From assembly GCF_001723605.1 (NCBI RefSeq), contig NZ_CP017111.1, positions 2,666,001-2,730,000 on the forward strand: a stretch of 64,000 nt of DNA, written 5' to 3'. The notes beneath the pieces were generated by a model that saw only the letters and a program-made list of their open reading frames with translations, did no database searches and was not told where the DNA came from. This DNA comes from Sulfurospirillum halorespirans DSM 13726 (GTDB taxonomy: Bacteria; Campylobacterota; Campylobacteria; Campylobacterales; Sulfurospirillaceae). A program made the position numbers and the translations under genes. How positions within the stretch are numbered: the first letter of the stretch is position 1; each line of letters starts with the position of its first letter. Below, one piece after another: positions 25,007 to 33,579 of this stretch.

Positions 25007-25906
25007 TTAAAACTTGCCTTTTTCTTTCAGCTTCTTATACCACGCATTGTGAAGGATCTTCACTTCCTCTTCTTCGACGTAGCCTGTGATAATGCTATGC
25101 ACAGCGCCTTTAATCGCAAACATAGACATATACACATGGGTAATGAAGAGTGCAACGACGGCAAATCCCATAACGTTATGCAAAATCGCTGCAACGCGCA
25201 GTAAATCAATCTGGCTAAGACCTGTGATATTATGTAACATTTCCATCTTGAAGTCCAAGAAAAACATAAAAGCACCACTTAAAATCATCGTGATGCCACC
25301 AAGGATTGCGACCCAGTACCACATCTTTTGACCGGCGTTAAATTGGGTTGCATTAATGATCTGTTTCTCTTTAGAAAGGTAGCCTCCGAGAATCATAAAC
25401 CACTTCACATCTTCCAGATTAAACAGTGCCTCTTTAAGCCACATCAACGCCATTGGAATGACCACAATCGCAAAAGGAATGGTAAAGAGTCCATGAAGGT
25501 TCTTTGCCATTCTCACGAGCGTTCCACCCCCAAAGAAGTCACCAAACACGATGATGAATCCTGTGGGAAGCAGCACCAAAAAGCTAACCGCCGCAATTTG
25601 ATGGACGGTTCGATGAAACAGATTAAAGGCATAATGTTTGTTATGACTGTGTGGGAATACTTTAGGCCCTACGATTTTATAGTGTAAGAAAAACACCAAA
25701 GGAACGCCTAACAAGACGCCTAGGAAGATCCATGCAAAGTATTTGCTTTGCAACAGGGTAAACAAGGGTCCTAATTTCCATGACTCTTCTTGTCCGTATC
25801 CTAGAATATTTTGGATGCGCATCTCACCCCAGATTTGGCTATCAGTGGCGTATGCCACTGATGCCAAACACAGAGCTGCAATGAACAGTGTCATATACTT
25901 TCTCAT
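25007..25906 (-). CDS. fdhC: Formate dehydrogenase cytochrome b subunit
   Basis: Integral membrane subunit (299 residues) that passes electrons from FdhB to the quinone pool through b-type haems. An N-terminal signal sequence (MRKYMTLFIAALCLASVAYA) is followed by a periplasmic stretch and four membrane segments, with conserved histidines in NLFHRTVHQIAA, NLHGLF and ILHNVMGFAVVALFITHVYM. The ATG at 25906 has GGAGC upstream; one at 25924 would overlap fdhB. It is the last gene of operon 2. Similar in layout to Wolinella FdhC. Confidence 0.92.
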   Translation of the reverse strand: MRKYMTLFIAALCLASVAYATDSQIWGEMRIQNILGYGQEESWKLGPLFTLLQSKYFAWIFLGVLLGVPLVFFLHYKIVGPKVFPHSHNKHYAFNLFHRTVHQIAAVSFLVLLPTGFIIVFGDFFGGGTLVRMAKNLHGLFTIPFAIVVIPMALMWLKEALFNLEDVKWFMILGGYLSKEKQIINATQFNAGQKMWYWVAILGGITMILSGAFMFFLDFKMEMLHNITGLSQIDLLRVAAILHNVMGFAVVALFITHVYMSMFAIKGAVHSIITGYVEEEEVKILHNAWYKKLKEKGKF

Positions 25907-25916
25907 TGCTGCTCCT

Positions 25917-26483
25917 TTATGCACCTTTACCTCGACCCGCTACCCTTTTGCGGTAAATGGTTGAGACACTCTCCGCATCGCCAACAAGAAGCGCATTGGT
26001 AGAACACACCGCCGCACACATCGGTACACGTCCCTCAGCGATACGGTTTTGACCGTAAAGATGTCGCTCTTTTTCAGAGTTCGTCTCAAGTGGTCCTCCT
26101 GCACACATCGTACATTTATCCATCGCTCCCTTAGCACCAAAAGCACCATCTCGTGGGAATTGTGGAGCACCAAACGGACATGCGTACAAGCAGTAACCAC
26201 AACCGATACACTTCTCTTTATCATGAAGGACGATGCCGTCTTCACGAATGTAGAAACAATCCACTGGGCAAACTTGCTCGCATGGTGCGTCTGTACAGTG
26301 CATACATGCAATCGATGTTGAGACTTCTTTACCTTCAATACCATCAAACAGCGTAATGACTTTACGACGACTAATACCCGTTGGAAGTTCATGCGCCTCA
26401 GCACATGCGACTGAACACGCAAAACACTCGATACATCTGTTATCATCACAGTAAAATTTCATTCTTGACATTTCATTACTCAT
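25917..26483 (-). CDS. fdhB: Formate dehydrogenase iron-sulfur subunit
   Basis: Electron-transfer subunit of 188 residues with four ferredoxin-type cysteine groups: CIECFACSVAC (C17-C27), CMHCTDAPCEQVCP, CIGCGYCLYACP and a final CTMCAGG / CAAVC pair. It carries electrons from FdhA to the FdhC haems on the periplasmic side and is carried across with FdhA by its Tat signal. I start at the ATG at 26483 (preceded by GGGGGTGG), 11 bp after the fdhA stop; the frame remains open to 26516 inside fdhA. Confidence 0.94.
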   Translation of the reverse strand: MSNEMSRMKFYCDDNRCIECFACSVACAEAHELPTGISRRKVITLFDGIEGKEVSTSIACMHCTDAPCEQVCPVDCFYIREDGIVLHDKEKCIGCGYCLYACPFGAPQFPRDGAFGAKGAMDKCTMCAGGPLETNSEKERHLYGQNRIAEGRVPMCAAVCSTNALLVGDAESVSTIYRKRVAGRGKGA

Positions 26484-26494
26484 TGTCCACCCCC

Positions 26495-29332
26495 CTATGC
26501 TTTCTCGACACGGCATAGACCCGCGTTGAATTCTGAAATTTGTGTGATTACGTCAAAACCATAGTTTGTGATGGTGTTTGAGCTCTCACCGATAGCATAC
26601 GGTTTCGTACCTTCTGGGTAATTCGCACTCAAATCGATCCCTTGGAAAACACCTGCAAAGTTGTATGGCATACAGATACGGTCCGCGGTAACACTGTGAT
26701 TATGGTACGCTTTAACCTTGATCTTTGTGCCATGCGGCGCATGAATCCACATCATGTCACGATCTTTAATGCCATGTTTAAGCGCCAAGTCTGGGTGAAT
26801 GTTACAGAACATCTCTGGCGTAATCGCTGAGAGGTATTTGCTCGTTCGCTCTAACATACCAGCACCTGAAAGGTTAACAACCCTCATGCTGACCAACATG
26901 GTTGGGAACTCTTTTGACCAATCTTGCTTTTGTTGCTCAGACTTAAATTTCGTCTCAACACGGAAGTTTTTAGGCTGATCTTCATAGGTTGGGTATTTCG
27001 CAACCAAATCCCATCTTGGTGAGTGAATAGGCTCTCTATGCAATGGCACTGGATCTGGGAATTCCCAAACAATCGTACGTGCTCTTGCGTTTCCATAAAC
27101 ACAAACCCCTGCTTCGCGTGCTTTTTGCTGAATGAGTCCACTAAAGTCCATCGCCCAGCTTCCGCCCATTTGCGCTTTTTCTTCCTCGGTCAATGTAATG
27201 CCAAGCACTTTTTCGATGTTCTCTTTCGTGAGTTGTGGGTAACCACCCTCGATTTTTGAGCCTTTAACCGTAACAGATTTATCGGCGAGTTGGCTTACAC
27301 CATTGTGCTCTAAACCAAAACGATTTCTAAAGCCCATACCGCCTTCAGCCACTGGAACATCACGACGATAAAGAATAGGAGAACCCGGATGTTTATCATC
27401 CCAACATGGCCATGGAAGCCCATAGTACTGACCTTTCATTGGTCCTTTTCCCTCTAGGGTTACAGGATCAAACATATGCCAGTTCTCTTGATGGCTGCGA
27501 AGTCTCTCAGGAGTCCATCCGCTTAAGCCAATGGATTTGATAGTTCTTGCAATTTCCGTGACTGCGTCATCTGGCCATTTGAAGTCATTTTTCACTTGAA
27601 CGACTTTGCCATCTTTAACGCCCATCTTCATACCCTGAACAAACTGATCGTAGAAGCCAAATTTCTTCGCAAAAAGGAACATAACCTCTTCGTCTGTTTT
27701 GCTCTCATAAAGAGGCTCAACGACTTTACTTCTCCACTGATTTGATCTATTGGTAGCCGTTACCGTTCCTTCACACTCAAACTGAGTTGCAACAGGTAAG
27801 ATATAAATGCCATCTTTGCGACTCGTTAGAACAGCTGCTTCGTTGACAAATGGCTCTGCAATAACCACAAGGTCGAGCTTGTCCAATGCTTCTTTTATTT
27901 TCGCTTGTTGAGACATGGAAGTAATACCCGTTCCTTGAATCCAAACGGCACGAACCGGTGCTGAAGAGTATGTTTTCACCTCTTGAAGAACACCTTGCCA
28001 CCATTGAGAAAGTGAGTAACCTTTTTCATTCATCCATTTTTTCTCAAAGAATCTGCCTTTGAGCCATTCATAATCCACACCCCAAGACTGCGCGAAGTAT
28101 TTCCAAGCACCATCTTCAAGACCATAATAGCCTGAAAGTGAGTCTGCAAGGTTACCCATATCGGTTGCACCTTGAACGTTGTCATGTCCACGAATGATGT
28201 AAAGTCCACCACCTTTTTTACCCATGTTGCCAAGAGCAATTTGAAGGACTGGAAGGATTCTGGTGTTAGATGAGCCCACACTGTGCTGTGTAATACCCAG
28301 TGACCATGCAATAGCGCTTGGTGTATTTTTAGCAAAAAGTGTTGTTGCTTGAATGATTTGATCGACTGGGATGCCTGTAACATCAGAAGTGAGTTCTGGT
28401 GTCCACTTCGCAGCCTCCGCACGGATTTGATCCATCGCGTAAGAACGTGTGTCGATAAATTCTTTATCTTCCCAACCATTTTTGAAGATGATGTGAAGCA
28501 TTCCGTAGACAAATGCAATGTCTGTACCTGAACGAATACGTAGGTAAAGATCTGCTTTTGCCGCACTTCTGGTGTAAATTGGATCAACAACGATCAATTT
28601 TGTACCATTACGGTCTTTTGCTTGTAAGAAGTGTTTAAATCCAATAGGGTTTGCAACGGCTGAGTTTGCACCAATCATCATAATGACTTTTGCATTAACA
28701 GCATCGCCGAATTGTTGTGTCATAGCACCGTATCCAAATGTATTCGCAGCACCTGCGACGGAAGCACTATGTCAGATTCTAGCTACGTGGTCAATATTGT
28801 TTGTTCCCCACATTGCAGCAAATTTTCTAAAATAGAAAGATTGTTGCAAGCTGAATTTTGCTGAACCTAAAAACTCGACAATGTCTGGGCCATTTTCGGC
28901 ACGCATTTTAAGCATTTTCTCTGAAATCTCGTTAACAGCTTGATCCCAACTGATTCGTTGCCATTTTCCGTCTACTTTTTTCAGAGGATATTTAATACGT
29001 TGTGTACTCTTCACCAAATCAATCTGGTCAATACCTTTACAACAATGGCTGCCTTCACTGATTGGGTGATCTTGAGCCACATCTTGGCGTACCCACACAC
29101 CGTTTTGAACTTCAGCAATGATTCCGCAACCCGCAGAACAAATGCTACAAATCGTTTTAACTCTCTTGCTACCTGGGAATGGATTTTTCACTTCTTCTTC
29201 AGTGGCTGGTCTGATTGAGTCACTGGATGCAAAGGCTGAACCTGCTCCAAAACTCGCTCCGATCGCTGCCATTTTAAGAAATGATCGTCTTCCCATGTGC
29301 AAAGAGGCGTCTTTTAACATCTCTTTACTCAT
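26495..29332 (-). CDS. fdhA: Formate dehydrogenase catalytic subunit, selenocysteine-containing (copy 2)
   Basis: Complete protein of 945 residues including Sec187, encoded by the TGA at 28774-28772. Before it are a Tat signal (GRRSFLK, 14-20) and a 4Fe-4S motif C62-x2-C65-x3-C69; after it the bis-MGD domains follow to NAGLCRVEKA. A stop-based reading would split it into 186 and 742-residue pieces, yet the homology to copy 1 and to FdhA enzymes crosses the TGA without a break. The operon is chaperone, Tat protein, fdhA, fdhB, fdhC. A ModE-like site at 32306-32329 precedes the operon, which links this copy, not visibly copy 1, to molybdate. Confidence 0.95.
28733..28774 (-). promoter_or_regulatory. 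SECIS element of fdhA copy 2
   Basis: After the UGA (28774-28772) the mRNA has stem CGCA/UGCG (28757-28754 with 28748-28745) around loop GGUGC, GGU at nucleotide 22 from the U of UGA, as in fdhA copy 1 and E. coli fdhF. Compensating differences between the two copies keep the stem paired (C-G in copy 1 is A-U in copy 2). Confidence 0.75.
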
Positions 29333-29341
29333 CTAATCTCC

Positions 29342-29557
29342 TTAGACTGCCGCGTGATAATACGCGTCCCAATTAGCTGTTTTTGTGTAGAGAATCTCTT
29401 TTTTCTTCGATTTTCCCTTAACAACGCCGTTACTGTTACTCCCTGCTGTTTTTGCACCTGTGTCGCTCGCAATGGCTCCGACACTCACGGTTGCAGCGAC
29501 TGCACCCACACTCAGAGTTTTCTTAAGAAAACTCCTTCTTTGATCTTGCATGGTCAT
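29342..29557 (-). CDS. Small Tat-signal protein of the formate dehydrogenase region (copy 2)
   Basis: Protein of 71 residues: Tat signal QRRSFLKKTLSVGAVAAT and a short tail with KGKSKKKEILYTKTANWDAY. Same family and same gene position as the protein at 2451-2648. It is 9 bp upstream of fdhA and has AAGGAG before the ATG. Function unknown. Confidence 0.8.
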   Translation of the reverse strand: MTMQDQRRSFLKKTLSVGAVAATVSVGAIASDTGAKTAGSNSNGVVKGKSKKKEILYTKTANWDAYYHAAV

Positions 29558-29590
29558 TTTCTCCTTGCAGAATTTCTCTTTGACTTCAAA

Positions 29591-29629
29591 GAGAGAGTTA
29601 AAAAAAACAGTGGTTTTTTTAGCTCTCTC
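29591..29629 (-). other. Intercistronic hairpin between torD-like gene and Tat gene (copy 2)
   Basis: Long near-perfect inverted repeat: AGAGAG-T-TAAAAAAA side against TTTTTTTA-G-CTCTCT, with a short AGTG centre. It has T-runs on both flanks and could act as a partial terminator or processing site. A further perfect 8-bp hairpin (TTTAGAGC-AAA-GCTCTAAA) lies at 29656-29674 in the same 253-bp gap. Confidence 0.6.
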
Positions 29630-29765
29630 TTTTTCATTTTTATCTTTAACACGCCTTTAGAGCAAAGCTCTAAAAGCTACGCTAACGCTGAGTTTGATCA
29701 CGCAGAGTGCCCACGCACCCTTGGTGCTTTTACTCATATTATCTTTACATGTAAAGCGTTTACAC

Positions 29766-29785
29766 TATGCAAAATTAGCATATTA
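29766..29785 (-). promoter_or_regulatory. Palindrome upstream of Tat-fdhABC, shared with FDH operon 1
   Basis: TATGC-N7-GCATA followed by TTA, 18 of 21 positions as at 3722-3742. It lies just beyond the stop of the chaperone gene and about 210 bp before the small Tat gene, so it may mark an internal promoter for the structural genes. Confidence 0.45.
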
Positions 29786-29810
29786 AAATGCCTTAAAATA
29801 GTGTAGATAT

Positions 29811-30530
29811 TTAGAGCACGAACTCTTCAAAATTCTTCTTTGGTCTTGGTGTTAATGGTTTACGTGGTTTCTTATGCTCTTTGGTGTAGACTTTTGGCGC
29901 TTGATCTTCTTTTTCGCTAACAGGTTTTTTCACATCCAAATAGAGTCGCTCTAATGCTACAAAAGAGTGCATAATCACAGCTAATTCTTGGTAAAAATGG
30001 CTGTCTTCGTGAATGTAAAGGGCACCAATAAAATCATCCACAAACGGATTGAGAATGTTGACAAACACTTCGCGTGAAAGCTGAGCACTTTTCTCATTAC
30101 CCGCAAGCTCTTCTTCGATCATTTTTTGCATAAACAGCATAATAAACCCAACATGATCTTCCATCTCTTTAAACTTTTCCGTATCGCGTCTGAAGTTAGA
30201 ACTTAGAACATAATTGACCATCTCTAAACGCTTTTTACCATCATCGCGGTTCTCAAGAAAATATGACGCCGTGACAGGAATAAAGGCAGAATAAGGGCTA
30301 AAAAAGACCGTATCACTCTCCTCTTTTAACAGAGTATAGCCTCCGCTAATAAGCAAATTTTGCATATTACTAAACGCGAGTTTACTCTCATCATCGAGAG
30401 GGTTTTGCGCTAAAATATCGATCGTTTTTTGAATCACCTCAAGATCATTCTTGTTTTCAAAAAACATTAAAAGTGAAGCAAAGAGTCCGTAATAAACGGC
30501 TCTTGCTTTATTGATTGCCTCTTTATTCAT
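29811..30530 (-). CDS. TorD/DmsD-family chaperone for formate dehydrogenase (copy 2)
   Basis: Helical cytoplasmic protein of 239 residues, paralogue of the protein at 2732-3475 and likely chaperone of FdhA copy 2. Shared features: MNKEAINKARAVYYGLFASLL at the start, FFSPYSAFIPVTASYFLENRDDGKKRL against NPAYKVVRNTASYYDEG-type stretch, and FVALERLYLD. The C-terminus is a basic, Pro-rich tail (KPRKPLTPRPKKNF). It overlaps the iron-sulfur protein gene by 4 bp. Confidence 0.8.
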   Translation of the reverse strand: MNKEAINKARAVYYGLFASLLMFFENKNDLEVIQKTIDILAQNPLDDESKLAFSNMQNLLISGGYTLLKEESDTVFFSPYSAFIPVTASYFLENRDDGKKRLEMVNYVLSSNFRRDTEKFKEMEDHVGFIMLFMQKMIEEELAGNEKSAQLSREVFVNILNPFVDDFIGALYIHEDSHFYQELAVIMHSFVALERLYLDVKKPVSEKEDQAPKVYTKEHKKPRKPLTPRPKKNFEEFVL

Positions 30531-32209
30531 AGATTGAGTCCTTTGTTTTCATTGTCCATGTGCGCTTGAAACATCACTTTGGGTTTACAGGCGGCACAAC
30601 AGTAGAGTGTTCTAAGCTTCACAGCATCATTGCCAAAAAGCGGCGTCATAATCGCTGCGATTTTCTCAACCGCTTTAACGGTGGCAAAAGGCGTCCCACA
30701 CTCAATACAGGTAAAAAGCTCATCTTTCGCCATAATGCGTTGCGAAAACCAACTTGGTTTTAAGCGCATCTCATCTTTAATGACGCTCAGACAATCCTTC
30801 TCAGGACAGGTCACTTCACAATAGCCACAATTCGTACAAATCGATGCGTTAAAACGAAGGGAATTATCTTCAGGATGCGCAGTCAAGGCGCGTACATTAC
30901 AGGCTCCCACACAACTCAAACACAGCGTACATTTACTCTCATCGATAATGATGTCGCCATAATGCACATGTTCCCCAGTCTTCACCACACCCAAATCTTC
31001 ACCATCCACTAAATGCGAAAGGCGTGCTGAGAAGATCTCGCGTTTGCGAAGACCGTCTTCATTGATACCGTACATACACTCAGGAAAGCTTTCCATACTT
31101 TCAAAAATACGCGCCAAATCAGCGCTATCTTCACAAACGTAAATCGCTTTTTTATGGTACTTTTTCTCAAAAATTTCGTTGATGATGCGAATCACATCCC
31201 CCGTACCTTTGGAGATAAAATCGGTGTAGAAGATGATCGGATTGCCACTGGTTTGAAGCAGATTTAACAAATGCGCCTCATGCAAATACTTCTCACCCTC
31301 AATCATCAAAGGTAAAACACCCTCACGTAAGGGAATATCAATCAAACCTAAATCCATTTTATTCGGAATAATCAGTGCCGTTGCACCTTTAAAAGACTCA
31401 CTCAAATGGGCAAAAGCAATACGTGGCATCTGCGTATAATCAAGTGCTCCACTCGGACATACGCTCACACAACCACCACAGCCATGACAGTCAATGTGTG
31501 AAAAGGCTAAGTGCTTGGTTTCATCCTCTTTCAAAATCGCAACCGTTGGGCAGACCTCAGCACATTTACCGCAAATCTCTGTGCGTCTTTCATGGTACTG
31601 ACAGATGGATGGATCGTAGTTGATAAAATTTTTATAGTGGTACTCACCTTTATTGTCACGAAGCTTTTTAAGCGCGCCTTCCAGTCCAAGAAGGGCTGGA
31701 TCATACACGCCACTTTGCTTCATCGCAAAAAGGGGAGCATTCCACCAGATGATCTGATCGCACTCTAATTCGAGGAGTTCATCCTCTTTTTTGAGCGTTA
31801 CATGTAAAGAACCAATGTGACCGTTCACATCTAAAATCGTTGAGGGAGAAAGAAGCATCACGGTAAAATCTTCATCTCTTAGTTCTGCTTTAAGGGCTTC
31901 AAGACTTTCATCGTCGGTAACGATAAGCACTTTGTTGCCGACCTCTTGCGCGTAGTCCATATCTTGCGCAAAATCAAAGCCAAGGGCACGTATGGCATAG
32001 AGTTTAGTGATCGTGGAAATTTTATTTGCAATGCTATCGCGTGAGTGTTGGAGGTAAAAATTGATCTCTGGTGCGTAAATAATTGCCTCTGCCTCAGGGT
32101 CGTTCGAGACTAAAAAATCACCATGACAAGGGCTTTTAACCAGTTCTATCGCTTCGTCAAGAGGGAAATCAATACCAACGGTATCGTAGAAAACGTACTC
32201 TTTTTGCAT
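30527..32209 (-). CDS. Multi-cluster 4Fe-4S ferredoxin-like protein of FDH operon 2
   Basis: Cytoplasmic protein of 560 residues, first gene of operon 2. It has two pairs of ferredoxin motifs: CGKCAEVCP with CHGCGGCVSVCP in the middle, and CTLCLSCVGAC with CTNCGYCEVTCP near the C-terminus, plus a final CIECGTPF / CCAAC group. The first 200 residues lack cysteine motifs and look like a separate domain. There is no signal peptide. Proteins of this kind accompany fdh genes in many Campylobacterota; a role in electron supply or enzyme maturation is likely but the partner is not visible. FDH operon 1 has no copy in this window. Confidence 0.8.
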   Translation of the reverse strand: MQKEYVFYDTVGIDFPLDEAIELVKSPCHGDFLVSNDPEAEAIIYAPEINFYLQHSRDSIANKISTITKLYAIRALGFDFAQDMDYAQEVGNKVLIVTDDESLEALKAELRDEDFTVMLLSPSTILDVNGHIGSLHVTLKKEDELLELECDQIIWWNAPLFAMKQSGVYDPALLGLEGALKKLRDNKGEYHYKNFINYDPSICQYHERRTEICGKCAEVCPTVAILKEDETKHLAFSHIDCHGCGGCVSVCPSGALDYTQMPRIAFAHLSESFKGATALIIPNKMDLGLIDIPLREGVLPLMIEGEKYLHEAHLLNLLQTSGNPIIFYTDFISKGTGDVIRIINEIFEKKYHKKAIYVCEDSADLARIFESMESFPECMYGINEDGLRKREIFSARLSHLVDGEDLGVVKTGEHVHYGDIIIDESKCTLCLSCVGACNVRALTAHPEDNSLRFNASICTNCGYCEVTCPEKDCLSVIKDEMRLKPSWFSQRIMAKDELFTCIECGTPFATVKAVEKIAAIMTPLFGNDAVKLRTLYCCAACKPKVMFQAHMDNENKGLNL

Positions 32210-32305
32210 TTTACATCCATTAAGTGGTAAATAAGAATTTACCGAATTGTAAAATGAATTGGATTAAATCGTTCTTAACAAGAGTATATTTATCCGCTTA
32301 GTAAG

Positions 32306-32329
32306 CATTATATATTTAATTATATAACG
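32306..32329. promoter_or_regulatory. ModE-like operator between FDH operon 2 and the sensor-selAB operon
   Basis: CATTATA-N10-TATAACG, identical in its half-sites to the site at 13009-13032. It is 97 bp from the start of FDH operon 2 (leftward) and 86 bp from the binding-protein gene (rightward). On the minus strand it holds TATAAT-like hexamers, so it probably governs the FDH operon 2 promoter. Confidence 0.7.
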
Positions 32330-32414
32330 TAGTAGTGGTGTTTTTTCACTATTATCTTGCGTTAATCTTCTTCCGTTATAATAATAGGTATGAAATGACA
32401 AAGGTGTTACAATT

Positions 32415-33578
32415 TTGGTAAACAAAAACTTTCTAATCACAAGCTTTTTAGCCTTAATCGTGCTGGTACTCCTCTTTTCTTTCGCCACTTCGTATAAAAG
32501 TGTGGAAAAAAACACCATTGTCCTAGGTGCCTCGCTACCGCTCACTGGCATTAACAGCCATTTGGGTCGCGATGTCGTTGTGGGGGCAAATGCCTACTTC
32601 AGCCACACCAATGCCAGAGGTGGCGTGCAAGGTAAAAAGATTGAATTTATCCAATATGACGACAAATACGAACCTGAAAACACCTACAGCAATACCATCA
32701 AACTCATCACCAAAGATGACGTTTTTGCCCTTTTTGGCTTTGTAGGAACACCTACGGTCAAACGTGTGTTACCGCTCATCACGGAAAGCCAGATCCCTTT
32801 TATCGCTCCTTACACTGGCGCTTCGTTTCTTCGCACCAAAGAGACACCGAACATCATCAACTTTCGAAGTGCTTACACCGAAGAGCTTGATGCGTTAGTA
32901 GAGTACCTCACGAAGCAAAAAAACATTACGCGCTTTGCAATTTTCTACCAAAACGATGACTACGGCGAAGAGGGGTATATCGCGCTCTCAACCGCCCTTG
33001 GTAAACGCAACCTGCAACTAATGGCAGAGGGAACCTATAAACGCAACACGCTCTCCATTCGCCATGCGATTCATGAGATTGAGGCGGCAAAACCTGAAGC
33101 CATCATCTTGGTGGGCTCGTATAAACCTACGGCTCGTTTTATCGAAAAAGTGAAAGAGTGTTGCCCACAACAGATCATCTTTTGTCCCATCTCTTTTGTC
33201 AATGCAGACGCCCTTATGGGGGAACTGCACGGTAACGGTGAGAACATTCTCTTTTCTCAAACCGTTCCCTCTTACGATGATTTTTACTCCAAAGAGGCGG
33301 TGGAGTACATCAAAAATCTTGCCTTTTACTACCCAGAGGAGAAACCCTCATTGGTCTCTTACGAATCGTATTTGGCAGCCAAAGCTGTGGTCACGGCGCT
33401 TAAGGCGATCAATGGAGCGATCACACCGGGTAAGTTTTTGGATCACCTCAAACATGTTCCCACCCAAACGCTTGATAACATTCCTTTAAAATACCACAAT
33501 GCCCAACTGCTCAATCAAGTCTACCTCTCAAACTATGCTAACGGCAAATTTGAGATTATTCAAAAGTACGAGTACTAA
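32415..33578 (+). CDS. Periplasmic Leu/Ile/Val-binding-like sensor protein
   Basis: Protein of 387 residues with an uncleaved-looking N-terminal membrane segment (FLITSFLALIVLVLLFSFA) and a type I binding-protein fold (TIVLGASLPLTGINSHLG, NARGGVQGKKIEFIQYDD). No ABC transporter genes follow; a kinase gene starts 1 bp after its stop, so it probably feeds a ligand signal to that kinase. Start is TTG at 32415 with AAAGGTG upstream. Ligand unknown; formate or a related small acid is possible given the gene neighbours. Confidence 0.8.
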   Translation: MVNKNFLITSFLALIVLVLLFSFATSYKSVEKNTIVLGASLPLTGINSHLGRDVVVGANAYFSHTNARGGVQGKKIEFIQYDDKYEPENTYSNTIKLITKDDVFALFGFVGTPTVKRVLPLITESQIPFIAPYTGASFLRTKETPNIINFRSAYTEELDALVEYLTKQKNITRFAIFYQNDDYGEEGYIALSTALGKRNLQLMAEGTYKRNTLSIRHAIHEIEAAKPEAIILVGSYKPTARFIEKVKECCPQQIIFCPISFVNADALMGELHGNGENILFSQTVPSYDDFYSKEAVEYIKNLAFYYPEEKPSLVSYESYLAAKAVVTALKAINGAITPGKFLDHLKHVPTQTLDNIPLKYHNAQLLNQVYLSNYANGKFEIIQKYEY

Positions 33579-33579
33579 G

